Assembly (NCBI GenBank): GCA_030052745.1
Contig: JANBVO010000008.1
Coordinates: forward strand, 248,001-312,000
Length of the DNA: 64,000 nucleotides
Direction: 5' to 3'
Source: Pleurostoma richardsiae
Taxonomy: Eukaryota; Ascomycota; Sordariomycetes; Calosphaeriales; Pleurostomataceae
Every line of letters starts with the position of its first letter. The stretch's first letter is position 1. Shown piece by piece: positions 46,541-56,337 of this stretch. The notes beneath the pieces were generated by a model that was not told the DNA's origin, did not search any database, and was given only the letters and a program-made list of their open reading frames with translations. Made by a program: the position numbers and the translations under genes.

Positions 46541-47830
46541 CTTGGGTGATTTGCAGGCAGGGCAGCCTGAGCCTGGTTCGGGGGGAACTTGACTTGCTGA
46601 TGCCGGAAAGCAGTCCCTATGGAATTGATTGAGGGAACAACGAAGCTCCAAATGACAAGAGACGAGCTCAGGAAGCACGAGGTGGGACGCACAAACAAGG
46701 CGTGTGGACGACAGGGAGGGCGGATCGTCCCCTTATATATCGCACGAGGGCATCCATTGGGGGCCCTGGTGCTATCGATCCTCGTCGTCGGGACCCGTCG
46801 AACGACCCTGTCTGACCTGCGCGTGCAGGTAGCATTGTAACCTTGTCACCTTGCAGAACGATCGCTCCGCCCGCCGCCTCTGCTGGATGATGGCCGGCCC
46901 CGGGAGCTGCTGGTGAGCCGCGTCTTCGATTGGCTGCGCGGAGACGTGTCCCACGGCACCGTATCTGGATTTGCCATCCATCCCTGCCGTCAAGCTTTCC
47001 CCACTGCTGCTATGGTAGTGTAGTGTGGTGCAGAACAAAGTGCGCGGGCCTGTCTCGACAAGGAAAGGCGACCCGGAAGTAGCTCACCCAGCAGAACAGT
47101 ATGAGGGGGGTACTTCGGCGGTGTTCCAGAAGATTTATCCTGGACGGTCTCCTCTGAACTCTGACGCCAATCCGAGTCGTCTCGTTGGCTGAGACGGCTG
47201 CCCCAGGAGTGGATTGATAACACAGAGGACCCAGCGAGACCCAGAGACGGGCTTGACGGGCGATAACCGTCTCCCTCCCCTTCGCTCAGCTGGGCTAGTC
47301 TGGCCTCTGGACCGGGGGCGGCGGCGGGACCAAGCAAGCAGCTGCAGCAGTGCGAGGCGACTGCGGACCTCCCCCGTAGCCGTGGCGTCACTGAGGCGTG
47401 CAGCCAGGCCCAATGACAGCCAGGCTGCTTATCAGCCCTCCCAACCATCGCCCGGCAGGCAGAGGCTGTTTGGCTGTCTGGTGCGGCCAGGACCGGCTGG
47501 TGGAGACGCAGAGCTGATGAGTTGCATGTCAGGACCGTCGAAGGGGTAGCCGAATGGGGACAAGTCGACAGGGCAGCAGGGCACCCCCCCCCGGTGGGCG
47601 TCCCCGTCCCCTCGACGCCGCCTCGCCCGGAGACGAGCGAAGCCCGACCCAACCTGACCAGCGCGACGCATCTGGCGACGGCCTCGACGGAAAAGAAGTC
47701 GCTCAGGCGGGAAAGCTGCCGCTAAGGGCCAAGTAGCACCGCGAGGTCTGGAGATCCGTATCGTCCCCATCGCGACCGGCACGACTAACAGGACTAGTGC
47801 CGCGCGTTAGGGGGGCGGTATACGGGGCCG

Positions 47831-47859
47831 CTTATCATTGTCTGCGATAAAGCTGATAA
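47831..47859. promoter_or_regulatory. Triple GATA site, probable NIT2/AreA target
   Basis: CTTATC (47831-47836), CGATAA (47845-47850) and TGATAA (47854-47859) stand close together in mixed orientation, the arrangement that nitrogen-regulatory GATA factors of filamentous ascomycetes prefer. The nearest divergent target is the NCS1 permease. Confidence 0.5.
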
Positions 47860-47893
47860 GTGGTGATGAAAGCAGCAGTGCAGACAAGTGTTG

Positions 47894-47910
47894 ACTCGAT
47901 TGAATCGAGT
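47894..47910. promoter_or_regulatory. 17-bp perfect palindrome near the GATA cluster
   Basis: Arms ACTCGATT and AATCGAGT are exact reverse complements around one G. It lies between the triple GATA site and a further AGATAA (47927-47932). It is a candidate site for a dimeric pathway regulator acting with the GATA factor. Confidence 0.45.
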
Positions 47911-49474
47911 AAACGTCAGATCGCAGAGATAAATCCGGGGGCCCCCCTGGCGCCGCCCCGGCTGGCGAGTCAGGCCACAAGCTGAGTGGATGGCACGTTC
48001 ACGCAGCGCACAAGACATTTGCACTTCCCGCCTGGCAGAGTCGTCACTCCGCAGAGTCCCCGTCAGTCCCGCCGGTCCCGTCAAGCATGCCAAGGAGATC
48101 TCGAGACTCGCGAGGGCACGTCGATATTGAGGATGTGGGGGTGCCAAGGAGTTTTGGTAGCAGGGCATTGCACAGCACAGCACAACACCAACACAACTAA
48201 CTCTTCACAGGCTGACGAGCAATCAAATCAATCAACAATCTTCACAGGTTATGGAGAGCAAGCAGAGTCTGCACTGCACAGCACAGCAATATCCGGTTCA
48301 GAGCTGCATCATTGGACAGGCACCCTGGCATCACAGGCCCCGCGTCGGCATCGCCGCTTCGTTAACTGCTAGATCACCAGGACTCTGCAGGGCCTATCTC
48401 GGAGATGTCTGGCCCAACCTTGCATCTCTCGTGGAGGGTGAGCCCGTCCCTGTCTGTGCTGGGAGTTATCTGCAAGGAAGCTCGCAAACCTCCGTTCCCC
48501 GTCGCGGCTGGCTGCGCCGTGCCTGACCTTGCCTGGTTAGTCCCGCAGCAGGTCTGTCCTCTCCGGATTCCGAAGTAGCTGCAGCCCTGGGCACATGCCT
48601 CGATGCTACCGCGAAATGTGTGAGACGGAATGCGCCGCCTCACTCGGCGGACGGACAGCTTGTCTTATCGACGCTATCAAGACTCTTCTGGCATGTCTCA
48701 TTTGCTACACTCGGAGCTGATGAGCAGGCGAGCATCTCTGTGTTCGTGTTCGCCTTGGTCGCAACTCAGAGTGATCATTGAATGATGATGCGCATCTCAG
48801 TCCTCCCGATCGGAGGCAAGACGACCCTCACCAGATCGGCGACCAGTATGTCATCGGACGCAGCACACCTAGTGAGATGAGGCGCATCATCACGCCTCTG
48901 ATCTGCCCCCCAAACCCCCAAGAGCCAATATTATCACGCACCGACCCGAAGGAAAAGCCGCACACAATCGACATCATCCCGTCTCATATCTCCTATCGCG
49001 AACCACTCACGGCCTGCGCCGAAATCTGCAGCCCCTTCTCCCTCCTCCAGAAAACACCTTTCGCTCGGGGCTAGACTGCCCTCCCTTTGCTCGGCGAGAT
49101 GGTGGGCGCTAAATCTCCCCGTACACTGCACTACTGGACCTCGGAGCAGGTGAGATGGAAGTGGCGGGACCGTCAACCCATCATCGTGTCCGAGGCACGC
49201 GAGCTTTGCTGCCGGGCGGGCTCACGGTGAACTGACCTACAGAGCCAAGCCAGCCACCAGATTGCCTATCACACTAGCTCTATCTCTATGGCGCCCGGCG
49301 ATGGCCTCCATTCGCTGCTGCTCCCCTTCCGCTCCCTTCCTCGATTATCTTGCTGAGATCTGATGGGACGGAAGAGGGGGGCAGCTGAACGAAGAACCAT
49401 CTCATCGTGACAAGACAGCGCCGCCGACTCTCCCCTCCCAACCGGGCCGACCTTAGGTCTCACCTCACCTCCGC

Positions 49475-50849
49475 CTACGCCGCCCCCGCGACGTCGAACT
49501 TCCTCACCAGCCCCTCCAGCTTCTCCTGCATCTCGGCGAAGATGTTGACCGCCTGCACCAGCTTGCCCTCGTTCCTGCCCCCCTCGCTCCGCGTCACCCC
49601 CATCCGCCACGCCGCCTCGTCCCGCACCGCCTCCGCCCCGTACGCCGCCTCCGCCGGCTCCGCGCCCCCCGCCGCCGCCACGACCCTCAGCGCCGCCCCG
49701 ACCTCGCTCAGCCCCGGGTAGGCGTCCGCCGGCGTCGCGGCCAGCTCGGCCAGCAGGCCCGGCGGCACGGTGATGTGCTCCAGCCCCGCCAGCGCGAGGA
49801 CCTCGGCGGCGGAGGTCAGGCTCGCGGCGAGGACGCGGGTGCGGGCGCCGCGGGCGCGGAAGAAGCGCTGCGCGAGGGCGCAGAGGCCGAAGGCCGGGGA
49901 TGGGTCCTTGTACCTTTTCCGTCGCGTCGTGGTCAGCCGGTCCTCCATTACTTTCTGCAATCGTCGTCACATCCTTGGCTGGAGACTCACGTCGGGTCGA
50001 AGTGCACCTTCAGCTCGTTGACGTAGGGCGCGATGTAGGTGCATCCCGCGTCGGCGGCCAGCGCGGCCTGCTCCATGCAGAAGAGCGTCGTGGCTAGCGT
50101 GGCGATGCCCCTGGCCTCGAGGGCGCGGCAGGCCTGCAGGCCCTCCCAGGTGGAGGGGATCTTGATGCAGACGCGCTTGGTGTCGAAGCTCGGGTCGAGG
50201 TGCTTGAAGTGCGCGACGATGCCTGCCTTGCAGATGAGTTCATCAGCCCATGCCATCTCTCATTTCTGCTGCGGTTTCGCGTGGCAGGTGGGTGTCACAT
50301 TGTCACGTACGCTCTGCGTTCTTGATGGTCTTCTCCTTGGAGTAGGACCACAGTGGGTTCGTCTGGATGTGCGCATATCCCGATAGGTTTGGGGCGATCA
50401 GGAGAGCGAGACGGACCATCTGTGCTTCGAGTCAGAGACTGGTTGGCAACAAAGACACGCCAGGTCGCATACCATGATCTCAACGGCCAGCTCCTCGATG
50501 GTGGCATCGGCCTGCTTGGCAAACATCCAGTTGGCATCGCGGATCGAGTCCTTGATGAGCGCCTCGTGCAGCGGTGCGCCATTGGCGTCGAGTTTGGTGA
50601 GTTCGCCGTAGGCGATGGCCTGGGAGGGTGTCACTTGCATCAGCGACACTGTCCGCCATCGTCACTTGTGACAGGTTACCTACCTGGTTCGAGGTGCAGT
50701 CGACGAAGGGACCGAGTTTCCTCGCGGCTGTCGATGTCTCGCGGTAAGTCTCTGTGCCTTCGTTCTCTCGAGTCAGACGTACCTTCAGCATCCAGAGTGT
50801 CGCAGTCCACGGCACTGAGAGTCCGAAGCTTGTCGAGAAGTGATGCCAT
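49475..50849 (-). CDS. Transaldolase family protein
   Basis: Model complement(49475-49913, 49991-50222, 50311-50419, 50473-50619, 50684-50727, 50783-50849), six exons, 345 residues, phases exact. Transaldolase moves a dihydroxyacetone unit between sugar phosphates in the non-oxidative pentose phosphate pathway. The Schiff-base lysine is Lys143 in C-I-K-I-P-S-T-W-E-G; C-T-S-N-Q-A-I-A-Y-G, T-L-F-C-M-E-Q-A and P-Y-V-N form the rest of the site. Compared with the housekeeping enzyme the N-terminus is shorter and the motif D-A-T-x-N-P is C-T-S-N-Q, so this is probably a fungal paralogue with a different or accessory role. The C-terminal 140 residues are strongly alanine-rich. The second exon start (50727) is less certain than the others. 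Confidence 0.85.
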
Positions 50850-51391
50850 GTTGCACGATTGACTGCGGATCAGCCTCCAGTTTCAGTCCTTTCTCTAGTA
50901 GCAGGTTCAGGGATAAACGGCAGTGAATGAGCAAGGACAATGAGAATCCTCAGAGCTCTTGGATTGCGGTATCATGACCTCAAGCCTCGATGACCCCGCG
51001 CGGAGAACACTGGTCCGGCGCCAGCGAAACGAGTGGGCTGCTGCTGCAAACGGTGATCCACCTCCATCCATTCAGCCCCAGCTTTCTGCCGCAATGGCTT
51101 TCCTGTCGTGACATTTCATGTTTCTGCAGCCTCGTGAGTACAGCTGGACAGACTCGGTCAATATTAGGCTCCTAAAATGTCGACTGTCCTTTCGTGACGC
51201 ATCCGCTCCGGAGTATGAGTATTCATCATATTAGAGTTGATATATGAGGCTCTCCTCAGAACCTCTTCACTTCTCTCAACCACCTAGTAGTGGCTCATAT
51301 CTACATGTCAACGTCTCTTCACCTGCATTCCTTGGGTATCTCTGTTGCCGTGAACTTCATTAATCGTGTATCAATCATACAAACGCACACC
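50850..51391. other. Intergenic region
   Basis: Promoter of the transaldolase gene (left) and 3' flank of the minus-strand surface protein (right). Nothing else is recognised. Confidence 0.5.
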
Positions 51392-52747
51392 CTAATCGTC
51401 CTCCCGGCTCTTCCTCACCGGCGTGTTAGGCGTACTATCCCCCTCCAGCTCAAACACCGGCGGCCCCTCCTGGTACGGGAACCCGTACGACGCCCTGAAC
51501 ACCGGCCCCAGCGCCGGCGGCGTGTCGCCCCTGCGCTGGGGGCTCGTCGCCAGCTCCTGCGGCGGGTCCCGCGCCTCCAGCTCCCCAAGGCCCTGGCCCG
51601 GGAGCTCTGCCTGCGGTCCTAGCGACGCTGCTGCCTTCTTCTTCTCCGGATCCTTCTCGTCCGGCGGGAACGCGGGTGACGCTGCTGCTCGGGCTGCCCT
51701 GGCCCGCCGGCGCCGCGATCGGTAGAGCAGGAATGCAGCGGCGACGAGGGCGAGGGCACCGGCGCCGACACCAACGCCGATCCCGATTGCGGCACCTGTC
51801 GAGAGGCCCCCCGAGGAGTTGCCGGAGGTTCCGCCGGAAGATCCTGTCTGTCCTGCTGCACTGTCACTCGTCGTTGCTGACCCTGCGCTGCCACCGCCGC
51901 CGACGCCGGTAGTGCTATTCCCAGTCGCACTGCTGCCACTACTACTAGCAGCACTGCTCGTAGTCGAGTCCGACGCTAGCGGCAGCGTCGTCGACGCCGC
52001 AGGGAAGCTCGTCGGCAGCGGCGACGCGGACGTCGAGGTAGCGGCAGCGACGGAGGAAGAAGACGAGGTTGCGGCAGACGTGGCGGGCAGGTCGGCGGCT
52101 TTGTAGTTGAGCTGGATGAGCGGCGCATAGATGACGTACTGCGACGCATCCTCGGGGACCTGGACGAGCGAGAAGTCGGCGAAGCTGCCGTCGTCGCACT
52201 GCACGGTCGAGAAGGACGTCGAGGTGCTGACGGTGATGACGCACGTCTGGCCTGTCGTGGAGGACGCGACGACGTTGGTGATGGCGTAGTCCCTGTCTCG
52301 GGGCACTGAGTGTTAGCAATTGCTTTACCTTGCTTCATTATCCGTCGGCCCTTTGGGGAAGGGGAGTAGGCAAAATCCGAGGAGAAGAGCCGGGTATACA
52401 TACGGCGGACAGCACGCCAGCGCCGTCTCCCCGGTCTCCATGCTGTACTCGACGTCCCACCCCGAGGACCCGCCGGCCGTGGCGCTCGCGGCGGTGGTGT
52501 ATCCGGCCGGGCAGGCGTAGGCGGGAGAGTACAGGCCCCAGCCCATCATGACGCCCGGGTCGGTGGTGACGGAGCTCCAGCGCGGCGGCCAGCAGTCGGT
52601 CCAGTCGTGCGCCTTGGAGCTGGGGTTGCACGTCTGCGCCTGCCAGACCGTCGTGCAGGTCGCGCACAGCGCCATGGCGTACGAGCACACCGCCGGCGGC
52701 GTCCATGTAGTGGTCAGCGGGCCGAGGAGCGTGCGTGGCGAGGCCAT
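51392..52747 (-). CDS. Serine/threonine-rich single-pass surface protein
   Basis: Model complement(51392-52292, 52404-52747), 414 residues, one 110-bp intron in phase. The N-terminal 160 residues hold conserved cysteines (C-A-T-C, C-N-P, D-C-W-P-P-R, A-C-P-A-G, C-C-P-P) and G-W-G-L-Y-S-P, a pattern found in a fungal family of unknown function. A mucin-like Ser/Thr/Gly stretch follows, then one transmembrane helix (G-A-A-I-G-I-G-V-G-V-G-A-G-A...) with a basic stop-transfer R-S-R-R-R-R and a cytoplasmic tail. The layout resembles cell-wall stress sensors and suggests an O-glycosylated plasma-membrane protein. I see no obvious signal peptide, so either the first exon is incomplete or the single helix serves as the anchor. 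Confidence 0.78.
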
Positions 52748-54068
52748 CGGCTCGGGGGCATAGTAGGTAGGTGACAGCTCGCGTAGGTGCTCTGGAGGAG
52801 TCGATGACGGGTCGAATTGTCTCTCCTGACTTAGTGATCTGTCACTGAGCAGCGGTGCCTTAACGAGCGGATCTTAAGGTATTATGGGACGCAACGAAGG
52901 ACATTAATGAGGGAGATCCGGGGAATGGCATTGCGGGTTCGAGTGGCCAAAGATCCTTCATGGCCCGGTCCTGATCTGGTCTGGTCTCGCCGGCCAGGCC
53001 AGGCACGCCCGTATCAGAGACTCATGACGTTGCCGTACATATGAGTTGCCCAAACGATCGACTCCCCGTCCGAACTCCTGTTACACTCATCAAGATTTCC
53101 CATCTTGTGCAAGGCCAGGGAGAATTGGCCAATTGCAGCCCTTCAAAACGGCCTGGCGTCGAGGAGGTGGCGGCGGTTGTGCTCGCTGGGGCAAAACCGG
53201 TTTGCAGACTTGGTGATGATCGCCGGACCAGATGCGGGATGGCGTCTTCCCACGCACCACGTCGCACATGCTCCTATGCAGGCCCGAGGTAAGACACCTG
53301 GTTGGTCGACTACACAGTGTTTCCTCTTTCTTATGCGTCTTTTGCTCCGTGGTCTTCTTCCACATGGCATTCCTTTAATATCGATCGATGATCCGGACCT
53401 GTTTCCCCTATACTCTCGCCGGGTCTCAGTCTGTACAGGCTTGCATGTTCATGCATTGAGATAACCACACGACAAGGCAATGTCTGTAATACGTGCTGAT
53501 AGGACCTGGATTCGTTTATGGCTGGGAGCTTTTGATCCGTTCTGACATTCTCTTCGCTTCCGGATTCTCAAGTTATCCAGGCCTACATTCATCGGGGGAT
53601 TAAGTTGACCATATATCACTGTATAGCAAACGTCACGGCTGACGGAGTTTTCCCCAAGTACTTGACTCTGTGGATGGATGGCGATTTATCAGTTCGTAGG
53701 AGTTTCCCTAAAACGCGCTGGGATGGCAGCCTTTTGGACCAGGCCTGACTGAACAATGAGGGCTTCCCACCTTTTCCCGTGGACAGCAGCCAAGCTTGAC
53801 CTCCCTCCGTCTGTGCCGTACAATGCTCATTATTGCAACAGCGACGGCAGGTTGAACAGGCCTGATCATGAACAAAGAAAAAACAATTGCCATTCAGCTC
53901 TTTGTCACTGGAGTCCTCTATCACACCAGCATCGTAGAATAAAAGCTCGGCTCTTCGGCGGTTGTTACCCGCACGTCGATGGGACCTACACGGGAAGAAT
54001 CGCTCTATCTGATACTACCTGAAGAGTAATTTCCCTACGACAGGCAGACACTAGAGAACTCACTCACG
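52748..54068. other. Intergenic region between divergent genes
   Basis: 1.3 kb with no supported gene; it should contain the promoters of the surface protein (minus) and the next plus-strand gene. Open frames at 53105-53464 and 53616-53924 show no features. Confidence 0.5.
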
Positions 54069-55094
54069 ATGGCTGACGGCAGCTTCCAGCAGACGGCAGA
54101 CGGCACACAGTCTGCTCCCGCCCGGGATGCGGGATTCGTCCTCTACAGCTTCATCGAAGGCGATCAGAGCGACGACACGATCAAGAGAAAGATCTACCGC
54201 CCTATCCCGCAGGTAAGTCACAGGGATGGTCCAGACGCCGTGCCGTACCGCCCGAGAGCGGATAACCCACCCAGTTGGGTCGATGATCTCCACGACAGGC
54301 AGCGGGTGGTCCAGACCCAGTCCCTCAAGTTCAGGTATGTCACCCGGGAGCTGCCATGGGCAGAGCAAGCGCTCTACCCCTACCCCCTCGGGCACGCGCA
54401 GCATCCCAGCCCAGGCGTCGAAGTAGAAGGCGACTACAGCCACATCATCGCGCCTTGCCTGTTCCAGACCGCGTACGACGTCCTCTTCTTGGACAGAAAC
54501 TTCTGGAGGGCGTACAGGCACGGCGTGCTCCACGTGGGAGAGCCAGACTTCCCCATCTACGGCTTCCCGAAGTCGCAGCTCGAGCAGGTGGAGGCCGTCG
54601 GGCTGGAGCCGGAGGACTTCTTCCTGCCCGAGGCCGGCAGCGAGGACCAGGTAAGTGGGCTCCACGCCATCTTCCGGCTGCTGCCGAACGTCAAGGAGAT
54701 CCTCGTCATCGGCACGCTCTTCTGGCTCAACAAGAAGCGGTACAAGCTGAAGAGGGAGGAGTGGGGGTACATGATCAGGCCAGACCGCATCGCCCTCGAC
54801 CAGCTCGAGGCCTGGCGGTTCGAGACGCCGCGGGGCCCGAGAACGAGCCGCTCTCCTCCATCAATCGACGAGACAGCTCAACAGATGTTTGCGGAGTGGC
54901 CGAGGCTGCGCTCGATGTTCGCCAGGCCGAACGCGGGGATGGAGGAGGTGCCGCAAGTTGCGAAATGGGTCATGGTGCACGAAGGCTTCGCCTGGCAGGA
55001 GCTCCGCTACGTGAGCGAGTTTCCCGACGACAATTGCATTCTGTGTGACGAAAAGGTGGTCCACGGCTGCATCCTGCCCAAAGACTGGAATTGA
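54069..55094 (+). CDS. Unrecognised 341-residue fungal protein
   Basis: An uninterrupted frame. I do not recognise a family. The protein is soluble-looking and rich in aromatic and charged residues: W-V-D-D-L-H-D, F-L-D-R-N-F-W-R-A-Y-R-H, I-Y-G-F-P-K-S-Q-L-E, F-R-L-L-P-N-V-K-E-I and K-W-V-M-V-H-E-G-F. It has no membrane segment, no signal peptide and no catalytic signature I can name. The C-terminus has C-I-L-C. Two perfect donor sequences (GTAAGT at 54213 and 54651) lie in frame but have no matching acceptor that improves the protein, so I keep it as one exon. It stands alone between intergenic regions. Confidence 0.65.
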   Translation: MADGSFQQTADGTQSAPARDAGFVLYSFIEGDQSDDTIKRKIYRPIPQVSHRDGPDAVPYRPRADNPPSWVDDLHDRQRVVQTQSLKFRYVTRELPWAEQALYPYPLGHAQHPSPGVEVEGDYSHIIAPCLFQTAYDVLFLDRNFWRAYRHGVLHVGEPDFPIYGFPKSQLEQVEAVGLEPEDFFLPEAGSEDQVSGLHAIFRLLPNVKEILVIGTLFWLNKKRYKLKREEWGYMIRPDRIALDQLEAWRFETPRGPRTSRSPPSIDETAQQMFAEWPRLRSMFARPNAGMEEVPQVAKWVMVHEGFAWQELRYVSEFPDDNCILCDEKVVHGCILPKDWN

Positions 55095-56337
55095 CGAAGC
55101 TCTCGCCGCCCTAAGGTATGTATGCAGTTGACTCCTCTCCCTTAAACGAACACTGGAGGACGACATACCGACGGCCCAGGAGGCGCCAATCTTGTATGAA
55201 CTATCATGGAGACTCTATTCGGCTGTAGAATAAGATAGCAATTCGAGATCACCCGCCGTTGCCATTGTGGTTGAGCAAAGTTACGTTGCCTGCTAATGCC
55301 ATAGCGCTGGGCAGCAAAGCCTCATCGCGAACGTGATCGTGAATGTAAGAGGAAATGCATACCTGATAGAAAATGCAATGTATAGTATGCTCTCAATCTT
55401 CGAGTGCTTTTCCTGGAAAGGCTCGGCATTTCCGTCGTGGCGCTGCCATTTTGCTAGCGACAAAGAGCCGAGATCCTTGGGGAGGCCAACACCCTTTGTT
55501 TCGCTGGCCGCGCAGAGAGCCATCAGTGCCGCTGGAAATATTCATTCATGAAGCAACTTGTATTGAGCGCCACTACCTAGACAAAGGACAATGGTAGCGA
55601 AGACTGACGAATCCGGCGTCTCGACTCCCCTAGCCAGTCAAGCTCGGGGTTCAATGCAAAGACATGACTGCATGACGGGGCACGGAGCTTGGCTGCTGGA
55701 TACTGAAGAGCACATGCTTCTGTGTCTTAGGCGCAACGGCTCGGCCTGAGGTATTCATGTAGGGACTCGGGAAACCGCTTCTGTGGCCATCGGAGCCACC
55801 TGTCAATCGCATGGAGCTCATGTTTGGAGAACGCTCCTTTGGTGGTGCCCCTAGACACGGTCCGCTGCCTAAGACAGAGAGACCTGGGACCGAAGCTGAA
55901 GAATGCGAAACTTCTAGAACGAAGTGAAAGAAACCACATAGAAACACCGTCAAAGGACATTATATCGCAGAAAGCAGATGGATGCGCTGCATGGCTGTTT
56001 TCACCATAGCTTGCATCCCCGCCTGGAAAGCGGCTTGCTTTGTTGTCCTCGTTGAAAGTAATCGCTTGCGGATACAGCCCTTGCTGCCATCTTGCTTGAA
56101 GAAACAGATCGGACAGAGACTCGTCTTGCGGCTAGGTCGCCGAATGGAGAGGAATGAAACTTGGGAGATCGATGTACCGATGTGATCAAAAGGAGTGACA
56201 ACCATGAAAGCGAAGAGGGATCAGTACTTGTTCATGGGCGTGACTGACCGTGCCTTACCTCGAACATATGGCCAGGCTTACATGAAGCACCAGAGGATTC
56301 TCAGGCCGTAGGGATCCTTTCTTCTCCCGCTTAAGCC
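55095..56337. other. Intergenic region
   Basis: 1.2 kb with no supported gene. Short open frames on both strands have no recognisable features. Confidence 0.5.

Larger units (their letters stand above)
46541..49474. promoter_or_regulatory. Long intergenic region with a GATA-motif cluster
   Basis: No gene is supported. GATA motifs occur at 47135-47139, 47215-47220, 47261-47266, 47428-47433, 47831-47836, 47845-47850, 47854-47859 and 47927-47932, about 0.6-1.4 kb upstream of the permease. Three fall within 29 bp. NIT2/AreA-type factors bind such sites, often in pairs. CAGCA-rich simple repeats lie near 48165-48290. Confidence 0.6.

Noticed and set aside
45204-46592. A 462-codon plus-strand open frame opposite the NCS1 permease
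   Set aside because: It spans the permease exons and introns in antisense and has shadow-like composition (G, E, D, H); the permease strand shows clear motifs and splice sites.
48165-48290. CAGCA-type repeats as a minisatellite or origin
   Set aside because: Only a few imperfect units; not enough to call a defined element.
54356-55048. A 230-codon plus-strand frame overlapping the 341-residue gene
   Set aside because: Out-of-frame shadow with arginine/alanine-biased composition; the main frame is longer and better balanced.
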